Positions 19,837 through 33,100 of a stretch of DNA of 64,000 nt are shown in pieces; the first letter of the stretch is position 1, and each line of letters begins with the position of its first letter. The position numbers and the translations under genes were made by a program. Under the pieces are notes generated by a model. That model made no database searches. It had not been told where the DNA came from and was given only the letters and a program-made list of their open reading frames with translations. Origin of the DNA: Nemertoderma westbladi (lineage: Eukaryota > Xenacoelomorpha > Nemertodermatida > Nemertodermatidae); contig JAUCBJ010002983.1 in NCBI GenBank assembly GCA_032718475.1, forward strand, positions 32,594-96,593. Direction: 5' to 3'.

Positions 19837-20211
19837 AGCGGTGCGGTCACAAGAACAACCGCGCATGGTTTCCACCATATAATTTGCTCCACAACAACCC
19901 CGTTTCATGAAAGAATGCAAACTTGCACGTGCAAATATTGCGGTAACAGCGCCGAGGACCTTTACCATGTTCTAGAATGCTCGAGCTCACCTGAACTTTC
20001 ATCTCTAGCGGCACAATAATAGTCTACAATAAAGATAAAGGCCTTAAGAATTGTAAATATAATAAGTCAATAATTTTTTAACAGATTTTTATATGAATGT
20101 ATAATATAAATTGTTTTATTTTATTGAGTATCTTAATGTAAATATTTGAATGAATCGAAATAAAGGTCTCCATTTGCCCCGCGTGGGGGCGCAGTTTAAA
20201 AAAAAAAAAAA
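19837..20211 (+). pseudogene. LINE 3' end: zinc knuckle, 3' UTR and poly(A)
   Basis: In the plus frame through 19921 the text reads TTAHGFHHI, then CTCKYCGNSAEDLYHVLEC and a TAA at 20017-20019. This is the C-terminal CCHC-type knuckle of many LINE proteins. About 180 bp of AT-rich 3' UTR follows, with AATAAAGGTCTCC at 20159-20171 and the poly(A) tail. A minus-strand frame over 19696-19968 is only a shadow of this part. Confidence 0.75.
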
Positions 20212-20227
20212 ATGTTAATTCGTTCAT
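20212..20227 (+). repeat. target-site duplication, right copy
   Basis: Identical to 16936-16951 and directly follows the poly(A) run. Confidence 0.9.
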
Positions 20228-20462
20228 GTGCGTCTTTGCAGGACATTATTCAGAGTCATGTCTGTCGGTAGGCATTGAATTCTACTTATTCTAAATGCTA
20301 CTGTCTGCTTACTGTTAAATCCGTGATAGTCATGAAAATACTCCAATAACGGTATTAGCGCTGGGCGGGATCAGTTCAATATGGCGCTGCTACTCGTTTG
20401 TAAAAGTGTTTATTTTAATATTAAGTGAATTTGAATAATGTTATTCTACAATTATATTTATT
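20228..20462. other. unique spacer between LINE and satellite
   Basis: 235 bp with no recognised gene. It is the original right flank of the LINE target site. Confidence 0.5.
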
Positions 20463-21844
20463 TGCATCTGGCACTAAACAGAGACAGGCCCCCTGGTACT
20501 AGACTCCCACAGCACCCGGTACTAAACTGTCTCATAGCACCCGGTACTAGACTGTCCCTTTGCAACCGGTATTAGACTGTCCCATAGAACCCGGTACTAG
20601 ACTGTCCCATAGCACCCGGTACTAGATTGTCCCGTAGCACCCGGTACTAGACTGTCCCATAGCACCCGGTACTAGATTGTCCCGTAGCACCCGGTACTAG
20701 ACTGTCCCATAGCACCCGGTACTAGACTGTCCCATAGCACCCGGTACTAGACTGTCCCATATCACCCGGTACTAGACTGTCCCATAGCACCCGGTACTAG
20801 ACTGTCCCATAGCACCCGGTACTAGACTGTCCCGTAGCACCCGGTACTAGACTGTCCCTTTGCAACCGGTATTAGACTGTCCCATTGCACCCGGTACTAG
20901 ACTGTCCCATAGCACCCGGTACTAGACTGTCCCACAGAACCCGGCACTAGGCTGTCCCATTGCACCCGGTACTAGACTGTCCCATAGCACCCGGTACTAG
21001 ACTGTCCCATAGAACCCGGTACTAGACTGTCCCATAGCACCCGGTACTAGCTTGTCCCGTAGCACCCGGTACTAGACTGTCCCATATCACCCGGTACTAG
21101 ACTGTCCCGTAGCACCCGGTACTGGACTGTACCATATCAACCGGTACTAGACTGTCCCGTAGCACCCGGTACTAGACTGTCCCATAGCACCCGGTACTAG
21201 ATTGTCCCGTAGCACCCGGTACTAGACTGTCCCATAGCACCCGGTACTAGATTGTCCCGTAGCACCCGGTACTAGACTGTCCCATAGCACCCGGTACTAG
21301 ACTGTCCCATAGCACCCGGTACTAGACTGTCCCATAGCACCCGGTACTAGACTGTCCCATATCACCCGGTACTAGACTGTCCCATAGCACTCCGTACTAG
21401 ACTGTCCCATAGAACCCGGTACTAGACTGTCCCATATCAACCGGTACTAGACTGTCCCTTTGCAACCGGTATTAGACTGTCCCATAGCACGCGGTACTAG
21501 ACTGTCCCATAGCACCCGGTTCAAGACTGTCCCATAGCACCCGGTACTAGACTGTCCCACAGAACCCGGCACTAGGCTGTCCCATTGCACCCGGTACTAG
21601 ACTGTCCCATAGCACCCGGTACTAGACTGTCCCATAGAACCCGGTACTAGACTGTCCCATAGCACCCGGTACTAGCTTGTCCCGTAGCACCCGGTACTAG
21701 ACTGTCCCATATCACCCGGTACTAGACTGTCCCGTAGCACCCGGTACTAGACTGTCCCATAGCACCCGGTACTAGACTGTCCCACAGAACCCGGCACTAG
21801 GCTGTCCCATTGCACCCGGTACTAGACTGTCCCATAGCACCCGG

Positions 21845-22945
21845 TACTGGACTGTACCATATCAACCGGTACTAGACTGTCCCGTAGCACCCGGTACTAG
21901 ACTGTCCCATATCACCCGGTACTAGACTGTCCCGTAGCACCCGGTACTGGACTGTACCATATCAACCGGTACTAGACTGTCCCGTAGCACCCGGTACTAG
22001 ACTGTCCCATATCACCCGGTACTAGACTGTCCCGTAGCACCCGGTACTGGACTGTACCATATCAACCGGTACTAGACTGTCCCGTAGCACCCGGTACTAG
22101 ACTGTCCCATATCACCCGGTACTAGACTGTCCCGTAGCACCCGGTACTGGACTGTACCATATCAACCGGTACTAGACTGTCCCGTAGCACCCGGTACTAG
22201 ACTGTCCCATAGCACCCGGTACTAGACTGTCCCATATCACCCGGTACTAGACTGTCCCGTAGCACCCGGTACTGGACTGTACCATATCAACCGGTACTAG
22301 ACTGTCCCGTAGCACCCGGTACTAGACTGTCCCATATCACCCGGTACTAGACTGTCCCGTAGCACCCGGTACTGGACTGTACCATATCAACCGGTACTAG
22401 ACTGTCCCGTAGCACCCGGTACTAGACTGTCCCATATCACCCGGTACTAGACTGTCCCGTAGCACCCGGTACTGGACTGTACCATATCAACCGGTACTAG
22501 ACTGTCCCGTAGCACCCGGTACTAGACTGTCCCATAGCACCCGGTACTAGACTGTCCCATATCACCCGGTACTAGACTGTCCCGTAGCACCCGGTACTGG
22601 ACTGTACCATATCAACCGGTACTAGACTGTCCCGTAGCACCCGGTACTAGACTGTCCCATATCACCCGGTACTAGACTGTCCCGTAGCACCCGGTACTGG
22701 ACTGTACCATATCAACCGGTACTAGACTGTCCCGTAGCACCCGGTACTAGACTGTCCCATATCACCCGGTACTAGACTGTCCCATATCACCCGGTACTAG
22801 ACTGTCCCGTAGCACCCGGTACTGGACTGTACCATATCAACCGGTACTAGACTGTCCCGTAGCACCCGGTACTAGACTGTCCCATATCACCCGGTACTAG
22901 ACTGTCCCGTAGCACCCGGTACTGGACTGTACCATATCAACCGGT
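21845..22945. repeat. higher-order repeat of 100 bp within the satellite
   Basis: A diagnostic TACTGGACTGTACC unit recurs at 21845, 21945, 22045, 22145, 22270, 22370, 22470, 22595, 22695, 22820 and 22920. The spacings are 100 bp (four units) with three of 125 bp (five units). Confidence 0.9.
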
Positions 22946-23052
22946 ACTAGACTGTCCCGTAGCACCCGGTACTAGACTGTCCCATATCACCCGGTTCTAG
23001 ACTGTCCCATAGCACCCGGTACTAGACTGTCCCATAGCACCCGGTTCTAGAC

Positions 23053-24190
23053 TGCCCCATAGTATACACGGTTCTAGACTGTCCCATAGCACCCGGTACT
23101 AGACTGTCCCATAGCACCCGGTACTAGACTGTCCCATATCACCCGGTTCTAGACTGCCCCATAGTATACACGGTTCTAGACTGTCCCATAGCACCCGGTA
23201 CTAGACTGTCCCATAGCACCCGGTTCTAGACTGCCCCATAGTATACACGGTTCTAGACTGTCCCATAGCACCCGGTACTAGACTGTCCCATAGCACCCGG
23301 TACTAGACTGTCCCATAGCACCCGGTTCTAGACTGCCCCATAGTATACACGGTTCTAGACTGTCCCATAGCACCCGGTACTAGACTGTCCCATAGCACCC
23401 GGTACTAGACTGTCCCATAGCACCCGGTACTAGACTGTCCCATAGCACCCGGTACTAGACTGTCCCATATCACCCGGTTCTAGACTGCCCCATAGTATAC
23501 ACGGTTCTAGACTGTCCCATAGCACCCGGTACTAGACTGTCCCATAGCACCCGGTTCTAGACTGCCCCATAGTATACACGGTTCTAGACTGTCCCATAGC
23601 ACCCGGTACTAGACTGTCCCATAGCACCCGGTACTAGACTGTCCCATAGCACCCGGTACTAGACTGTCCCATAGCACCCGGTACTAGACTGTCCCATATC
23701 ACCCGGTTCTAGACTGCCCCATAGTATACACGGTTCTAGACTGCCCCATAGCACCCGGTACTAGACTGTCCCATAGCACCCGGTACTAGACTGTCCCATA
23801 GCACCCGGTACTAGACTGTCCCATAGCACCCGGTTCTAGACTGCCCCATAGTATACACGGTTCTAGACTGTCCCATAGCACCCGGTACTAGACTGTCCCA
23901 TAGCACCCGGTACTAGACTGTCCCATAGCACCCGGTACTAGACTGTCCCATAGCACCCGGTACTAGACTGTCCCATATCACCCGGTTCTAGACTGCCCCA
24001 TAGTATACACGGTTCTAGACTGTCCCATAGCACCCGGTACTAGACTGTCCCATAGCACCCGGTTCTAGACTGCCCCATAGTATACACGGTTCTAGACTGT
24101 CCCATAGCACCCGGTACTAGACTGTCCCATAGCACCCGGTACTAGACTGTCCCATAGCACCCGGTTCTAGACTGCCCCATAGTATACACG
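23053..24190. repeat. higher-order blocks containing a 27-bp unit
   Basis: GCCCCATAGTATACAC occurs at 23053, 23155, 23232, 23334, 23487 and 23564 and then onward. Spacings are about 102, 77, 102, 152 and 77 bp, that is n x 25 + 2. Confidence 0.8.
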
Positions 24191-27100
24191 GTACTAGACT
24201 GTCCCATAGCACCCGGTACTAGACTGTCCCATAGCACCCGGTACTAGACTGTCCCATAGCACCCGGTTCTAGACTGTCCCATAGCACCCGGTACTAGACT
24301 GTCCCATAGCACCCGGTTCTAGACTGTCCCATAGCACCCGGTACTAGACTGTCCCATAGCACCCGGTTCTAGACTGTCCCATAGCACCCGGTACTAGACT
24401 GTCCCATAGCACCCGGTACTAGACTGTCCCATAGCACCCGGTTCTAGACTGCCCCATAGTATACACGGTTCTAGACTGTCCCATAGCACCCGGTACTAGA
24501 CTGTCCCATAGCACCCGGTACTAGACTGTCCCATAGCACCCGGTTCTAGACTGCCCCATAGTATACACGGTACTAGACTGTCCCATAGCACCCGGTACTA
24601 GACTGTCCCATAGCACCCGGTACTAGACTGTCCCATAGCACCCGGTTCTAGACTGCCCCATAGTATACACGGTACTAGACTGTCCCATAGCACCCGGTAC
24701 TAGACTGTCCCATAGCACCCGGTTCTAGACTGTCCCATAGCACCCGGTACTAGACTGTCCCATAGCACCCGGTACTAGACTGTCCCATAGCACCCGGTAC
24801 TAGACTGTCCCGTAGCACCCGGTACTAGACTGTCCCATAGCACCCGGTTCTAGACTGTCCCATAGCACCCGGTACTAGACTGTCCCATAGCACCCGGTAC
24901 TAGACTGTCCCGTAGCACCCGGTACTAGACTGTCCCATATCACCCGGTACTAGACTGTCCCATAGCACCCGGTTCTAGACTGCCCCATAGTATACACGGT
25001 ACTAGACTGTCCCATAGCACCCGGTACTAGACTGTCCCGTAGCACCCGGTTCTAGACTGTCCCATAGCACCCGGTACTAGACTGTCCCATAGCACCCGGT
25101 ACTAGACTGTCCCGTAGCACCCGGTACTAGACTGTCCCATATCACCCGGTACTAGACTGTCCCATAGCACCCGGTTCTAGACTGTCCCATAGTATACACG
25201 GTACTAGACTGTCCCATAGCACCCGGTACTAGACTGTCCCGTAGCACCCGGTTCTAGACTGTCCCATAGCACCCGGTACTAGACTGTCCCATAGCACCCG
25301 GTACTAGACTGTCCCATATCACCCGGTACTAGACTGTCCCATAGCACCCGGTTCTAGACTGTCCCATATCACCCGGTACTAGACTGTCCCATAGCACCCG
25401 GTTCTAGACTGTCCCATAGCACCCGGTACTAGACTGTCCCATAGCACCCGGTACTAGACTGTCCCATATCACCCGGTACTAGACTGTCCCATAGTCACCC
25501 GGTACTAGACTGTCCCGTAGCACCCGGTACTAGACTGTCCCATATCACCCGGTACTAGACTGTCCCGTAGCACCCGGTTCTAGACTGTCCCATAGCACCC
25601 GGTACTAGACTGTCCCATAGCACCCGGTACTAGACTGTCCCATAGTCACCCGGTACTAGACTGTCCCATAGCACCCGGTACTAGACTGTCCCGTAGCACC
25701 CGGTTCTAGACTGCCCCATAGTATACACGGTACTAGACTGTCCCATAGCACCCGGTACTAGACTGTCCCATAGCACCCGGTACTAGACTGTCCCATAGCA
25801 CCCGGTACTAGACTGTCCCATAGCACCCGGTACTAGACTGTCCCGTAGCACCCGCTACTAGACTGTCCCATATCACCCGGTACTAGACTGTCCCATAGCA
25901 CCCGGTTCTAGACTGCCCCATAGTATACACGGTACTAGACTGTCCCATAGCACCCGGTACTAGACTGTCCCATAGCACCCGGTTCTAGACTGTCCCATAG
26001 CACCCGGTACTAGACTGTCCCATAGCACCCGGTACTAGACTGTCCCATAGCACCCGGTACTAGACTGTCCCATAGCACCCGGTACTAGACTGTCCCGTAG
26101 CACCCGGTTCTAGACTGTCCCATAGTATACACGGTACTAGACTGTCCCATAGCACCCGGTACTAGACTGTCCCGTAGCACCCGGTTCTAGACTGTCCCAT
26201 AGCACCCGGTACTAGACTGTCCCATAGCACCCGGTACTAGACTGTCCCATAGCACCCGGTACTAGACTGTCCCATAGCACCCGGTTCTAGACTGTCCCAT
26301 AGTATACACGGTACTAGACTGTCCCATAGCACCCGGTACTAGACTGTCCCATAGCACCCGGTTCTAGACTGTCCCATAGCACCCGGTACTAGACTGTCCC
26401 ATAGCACCCGGTACTAGACTGTCCCATAGCACCCGGTACTAGACTGTCCCGTAGCACCCGGTACTAGACTGTCCCATAGCACCCGGTTCTAGACTGTCCC
26501 ATAGCACCCGGTACTAGACTGTCCCATAGCACCCGGTACTAGACTGTCCCGTAGCACCCGGTACTAGACTGTCCCATATCACCCGGTACTAGACTGTCCC
26601 GTAGCACCCGGTTCTAGACTGTCCCATAGTATACACGGTACTAGACTGTCCCATAGCACCCGGTACTAGACTGTCCCGTAGCACCCGGTACTAGACTGTC
26701 CCATAGCACCCGGTACTAGACTGTCCCATAGCACCCGGTACTAGACTGTCCCGTAGCACCCGGTACTAGACTGTCCCATATCACCCGGTACTAGACTGTC
26801 CCATAGCACCCGGTTCTAGACTGTCCCATAGTATACACGGTACTAGACTGTCCCATAGCACCCGGTACTAGACTGTCCCATAGCACCCGGTACTAGACTG
26901 TCCCATAGCACCCGGTACTAGACTGTCCCATAGCACCCGGTACTAGACTGTCCCATAGTCACCCGGTACTAGACTGTCCCGTAGCACCCGGTACTAGACT
27001 GTCCCATATCACCCGGTACTAGACTGTCCCTAGCACCCGGTTCTAGACTGTCCCATAGCACCCGGTACTAGACTGTCCCATAGCACCCGGTACTAGACTG

Positions 27101-30100
27101 TCCCATAGCACCCGGTACTAGACTGTCCCATAGTCACCCGGTACTAGACTGTCCCGTAGCACCCGGTACTAGACTGTCCCATATCACCCGGTACTAGACT
27201 GTCCCATAGCACCCGGTACTAGACTGTCCCATAGCACCCGGTACTAGACTGTCCCATAGCACCCGGTACTAGACTGTCCCATAGTCACCCGCTACTAGAC
27301 TGTCCCATAGCACCCGGTACTAGACTGTCCCATAGCACCCGGTTCTAGACTGTCCCATAGTATACACGGTACTAGACTGTCCCATAGCACCCGGTACTAG
27401 ACTGTCCCATAGCACCCGGTTCTAGACTGTCCCATAGCACCCGGTACTAGACTGTCCCATAGCACCCGGTACTAGACTGTCCCGTAGCACCCGGTACTAG
27501 ACTGTCCCATATCACCCGGTACTAGACTGTCCCATAGCACCCGGTTCTAGACTGTCCCATAGTAACCGGTACTAGACTGTCCCATAGCACCCGGTACTAG
27601 ACTGTCCCGTAGCACCCGGTTCTAGACTGTCCCATAGCACCCGGTACTAGACTGTCCCATAGCACCCGGTACTAGACTGTCCCATAGCACCCGGTACTAG
27701 ACTGTCCCATAGCACCCGGTACTAGACTGTCCCGTAGCACCCGGTTCTAGACTGTCCCATAGTATACACGGTACTAGACTGTCCCATAGCACCCGGTACT
27801 AGACTGTCCCGTAGCACCCGGTACTAGACTGTCCCATAGCACCCGGTACTAGACTGTCCCATAGCACCCGGTACTAGACTGTCCCGTAGCACCCGGTACT
27901 AGACTGTCCCATAGCACCCGGTACTAGACTGTCCCATAGCACCCGGTTCTAGACTGTCCCATAGTATACACGGTACTAGACTGTCCCATAGCACCCGGTA
28001 CTAGACTGTCCCATAGCACCCGGTACTAGACTGTCCCATAGCACCCGGTTCTAGACTGTCCCATAGTATACACGGTACTAGACTGTCCCATAGCACCCGG
28101 TACTAGACTGTCCCATAGCACCCGGTACTAGACTGTCCCATAGCACCCGGTACTAGACTGTCCCATAGCACCCGGTACTAGACTGTCCCATAGCACCCGG
28201 TACTAGACTGTCCCATAGCACCCGGTACTAGACTGTCCCATAGCACCCGGTACTAGACTGTCCCATAGCACCCGGTACTAGACTGTCCCATAGCACCCGG
28301 TACTAGACTGTCCCATAGCACCCGGTACTAGACTGTCCCATAGCACCCGGTACTAGACTGTCCCGTAGCACCCGGTACTAGACTGTCCCATAGCACCCGG
28401 TACTAGACTGTCCCTAGCACCCGGTACTAGACTGTCCCATAGCACCCGGTACTAGACTGTCCCATAGCACCCGGTACTAGACTGCCCATAGCACCGGTAC
28501 TAGACTGTCCCATAGCACCCGGTACTAGACTGTCCCATAGCACCCGGTACTAGACTGTCCCATAGTATACACGGTACTAGACTGTCCCATAGCACCCGGT
28601 ACTAGACTGTCCCATAGCACCCGGTACTAGACTGTCCCATAGCACCCGGTACTAGACTGTCCCATAGCACCCGGTACTAGACTGTCCCATAGCACCCGGT
28701 ACTAGACTGTCCCATAGTCACCCGGTACTAGACTGTCCCATAGTCACCCGGTACTAGACTGTCCCATAGCACCCGGTACTAGACTGTCCCATAGCACCCG
28801 GTACTAGACTGTCCCATAGCACCCGGTACTAGACTGTCCCATAGCACCCGGTACTAGACTGTCCCATAGCACCCGGTACTAGACTGTCCCATAGTATACA
28901 CGGTACTAGACTGTCCCATAGCACCCGGTACTAGACTGTCCCATAGCACCCGGTACTAGACTGTCCCATAGCACCCGGTACTAGACTGTCCCATAGCACC
29001 CGGTACTAGACTGTCCCATAGCACCCGGTTCTAGACTGTCCCATAGTATACACGGTACTAGACTGTCCCATAGCACCCGGTTCTAGACTGTCCCATAGCA
29101 CCCGGTACTAGACTGTCCCATAGCACCCGGTACTAGACTGTCCCATAGCACCCGGTACTAGACTGTCCCATAGCACCCGGTACTAGACTGTCCCATAGCA
29201 CCCGGTACTAGACTGTCCCATAGCACCCGGTACTAGACTGTCCCATAGCACCCGGTACTAGACTGTCCCATAGCACCCGGTTCTAGACTGTCCCATAGTA
29301 TACACGGTACTAGACTGTCCCATAGCACCCGGTACTAGACTGTCCCATAGCACCCGGTACTAGACTGTCCCATAGTAACACGGTACTAGACTGTCCCATA
29401 GCACCCGGTACTAGACTGTCCCATAGCACCCGGTACTAGACTGTCCCATAGTATACACGGTACTAGACTGTCCCATAGCACCCGGTACTAGACTGTCCCA
29501 TAGTATACACGGTACTAGACTGTCCCATAGTATACCCGGTACTAGACTGTCCCATAGCACCCGGTTCTAGACTGTCCCATAGCACCCGGTACTAGACTGT
29601 CCCATAGCACCCGGTACTAGACTGTCCCATAGCACCCGGTACTAGACTGTCCCATAGCACCCGGTTCTAGACTGTCCCATAGTAACCCGGTACTAGACTG
29701 TCCCATAGCACCCGGTACTAGACTGTCCCATATCACCCGGTACTAGACTGTCCCATAGCACCCGGTTCTAGACTGTCCCATAGTAACACGGTACTAGACT
29801 GTCCCATAGCACCCGGTTCTAGACTGTCCCATAGTATACACGGTACTAGACTGTCCCATAGCACCCGGTACTAGACTGTCCCATAGTAACCCGGTACTAG
29901 ACTGTCCCATAGCACCCGGTACTAGACTGTCCCATAGCACCCGGTTCTAGACTGTCCCATAGTATACACGGTACTAGACTGTCCCATAGCACCCGGTACT
30001 AGACTGTCCCATAGCACCCGGTACTAGACTGTCCCATAGCACCCGGTTCTAGACTGTCCCATAGTATACACGGTACTAGACTGTCCCATAGCACCCGGTA

Positions 30101-33100
30101 CTAGACTGTCCCATAGCACCCGGTTCTAGACTGTCCCATAGTATACACGGTACTAGACTGTCCCATAGCACCCGGTTCTAGACTGTCCCATAGTATACAC
30201 GGTACTAGACTGTCCCATAGCACCCGGTACTAGACTGTCCCATAGCACCCGGTACTAGACTGTCCCATAGCACCCGGTACTAGACTGTCCCATAGCACCC
30301 GGTACTAGACTGTCCCATAGCACCCGGTACTAGACTGTCCCATAGCACCCGGTACTAGACTGTCCCATAGCACCCGGTACTAGACTGTCCCATAGCACCC
30401 GGTACTAGACTGTCCCATAGTATACACGGTACTAGACTGTCCCATAGCACCCGGTACTAGACTGTCCCATAGTATACACGGTACTAGACTGTCCCATAGC
30501 ACCCGGTACTAGACTGTCCCATAGCACCCGGTACTAGACTGTCCCATAGCACCCGGTACTAGACTGTCCCATAGCACCCGGTACTAGACTGTCCCATAGC
30601 ACCCGGTACTAGACTGTCCCATAGCACCCGGTACTAGACTGTCCCATAGCACCCGGTACTAGACTGTCCCATAGCACCCGGTACTAGACTGTCCCATAGC
30701 ACCCGGTACTAGACTGTCCCATAGCACCCGGTACTAGACTGTCCCATAGTATACACGGTACTAGACTGTCCCATAGCACCCGGTACTAGACTGTCCCATA
30801 GCACCCGGTACTAGACTGTCCCATAGCACCCGGTACTAGACTGTCCCATAGCACCCGGTTCTAGACTGTCCCATAGCACCCGGTACTAGACTGTCCCATA
30901 GCACCCGGTACTAGACTGTCCCATAGCACCCGGTACTAGACTGTCCCATAGCACCCGGTACTAGACTGTCCCATAGCACCCGGTACTAGACTGTCCCATA
31001 GCACCCGGTACTAGACTGTCCCATAGCACCCGGTACTAGACTGTCCCATAGCACCCGGTACTAGACTGTCCCATAGCACCCGGTTCTAGACTGTCCCATA
31101 GTATACACGGTACTAGACTGTCCCATAGCACCCGGTACTAGACTGTCCCATAGCACCCGGTACTAGACTGTCCCATAGCACCCGGTTCTAGACTGTCCCA
31201 TAGTATACACGGTACTAGACTGTCCCATAGCACCCGGTACTAGACTGTCCCATAGCACCCGGTACTAGACTGTCCCATAGCACCCGGTTCTAGACTGTCC
31301 CATAGACCGGTACTAGACTGTCCCTAGCACCCGGTACTAGACTGTCCCATAGCACCCGGTTCTAGACTGTCCCATAGTATACACGGTACTAGACTGTCCC
31401 ATAGCACCCGGTACTAGACTGTCCCATAGCACCCGGTACTAGACTGTCCCATAGCACCCGGTACTAGACTGTCCCATAGCACCCGGTACTAGACTGTCCC
31501 ATAGCACCCGGTACTAGACTGTCCCATAGTCACCCGGTACTAGACTGTCCCATAGCACCCGGTACTAGACTGTCCCATAGCACCCGGTTCTAGACTGTCC
31601 CATAGTATACCCGGTACTAGACTGTCCCATAGCACCCGGTACTAGACTGTCCCATAGCACCCGGTACTAGACTGTCCCATAGCACCCGGTACTAGACTGT
31701 CCCATAGCACCCGGTACTAGACTGTCCCATAGTATACACGGTACTAGACTGTCCCATAGCACCCGGTTCTAGACTGTCCCATAGTATACACGGTACTAGA
31801 CTGTCCCATAGCACCCGGTACTAGACTGTCCCATAGCACCCGGTTCTAGACTGTCCCATAGTATACACGGTACTAGACTGTCCCATAGCACCCGGTACTA
31901 GACTGTCCCATAGCACCCGGTACTAGACTGTCCCATAGCACCCGGTACTAGACTGTCCCATAGAACCCGGTACTAGACTGTCCCATAGCACCCGGTACTA
32001 GACTGTCCCATAGCACCCGGTTCTAGACTGTCCCATAGTATACACGGTACTAGACTGTCCCATAGCACCCGGTTCTAGACTGTCCCATAGTATACACGGT
32101 ACTAGACTGTCCCATAGCACCCGGTACTAGACTGTCCCATAGTATACACGGTACTAGACTGTCCCATAGCACCCGGTACTAGACTGTCCCATAGCACCCG
32201 GTTCTAGACTGTCCCATAGTATACACGGTACTAGACTGTCCCATATCACCCGGTACTAGACTGTCCCATAGTCACCCGGTACTAGACTGTCCCATAGCAC
32301 CCGGTACTAGACTGTCCCATATCACCCGGTACTAGACTGTCCCATAGTATACACGGTACTAGACTGTCCCATAGCACCCGGTACTAGACTGTCCCATAGC
32401 ACCCGGTACTAGACTGTCCCATAGCACCCGGTACTAGACTGTCCCATAGCACCCGGTACTAGACTGTCCCATATCACCCGGTACTAGACTGTCCCATAGT
32501 ATACACGGTACTAGACTGTCCCATAGCACCCGGTACTAGACTGTCCCATAGCACCCGGTACTAGACTGTCCCATAGCACCCGGTACTAGACTGTCCCATA
32601 GTATACACGGTACTAGACTGTCCCATAGCACCCGGTACTAGACTGTCCCATAGCACCCGGTTCTAGACTGTCCCATAGTATACACGGTACTAGACTGTCC
32701 CATAGCACCCGGTTCTAGACTGTCCCATAGCACCCGGTACTAGACTGTCCCATAGCACCCGGTACTAGACTGTCCCATAGCACCCGGTACTAGACTGTCC
32801 CATAGTATACACGGTACTAGACTGTCCCATATCACCCGGTTCTAGACTGTCCCATAGTATACACGGTACTAGACTGTCCCATAGCACCCGGTACTAGACT
32901 GTCCCATAGCACCCGGTTCTAGACTGTCCCATAGTATACACGGTACTAGACTGTCCCATAGCACCCGGTACTAGACTGTCCCATAGCACCCGGTACTAGA
33001 CTGTCCCATAGCACCCGGTTCTAGACTGTCCCATAGTATACACGGTACTAGACTGTCCCATAGCACCCGGTACTAGACTGTCCCATAGCACCCGGTACTA

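Larger units (their letters stand above)
16952..20211. mobile_element. LINE insertion with inverted 5' part (twin-primed)
   Basis: Perfect 16-bp direct repeats flank the segment. The right end is a poly(A) run (about 20197-20211) preceded by an AATAAA and a 3' UTR, so the 3' end of the element is on the plus strand, as is its C-terminal zinc knuckle (about 19921-19985). All the upstream parts (APE endonuclease, reverse transcriptase, thumb) are on the minus strand from about 19680 leftwards to 16952. This is the expected product of twin priming: the left end begins in antisense near the element's C-terminal region, and the inner junction (between about 19680 and 19840) joins the 5' region to the 3' region. 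Confidence 0.85.

Noticed and set aside
19696-19968. Minus-strand frame of 90 codons as a gene
   Set aside because: It is antisense to the plus-strand zinc-knuckle part of the LINE and spans the inversion junction.
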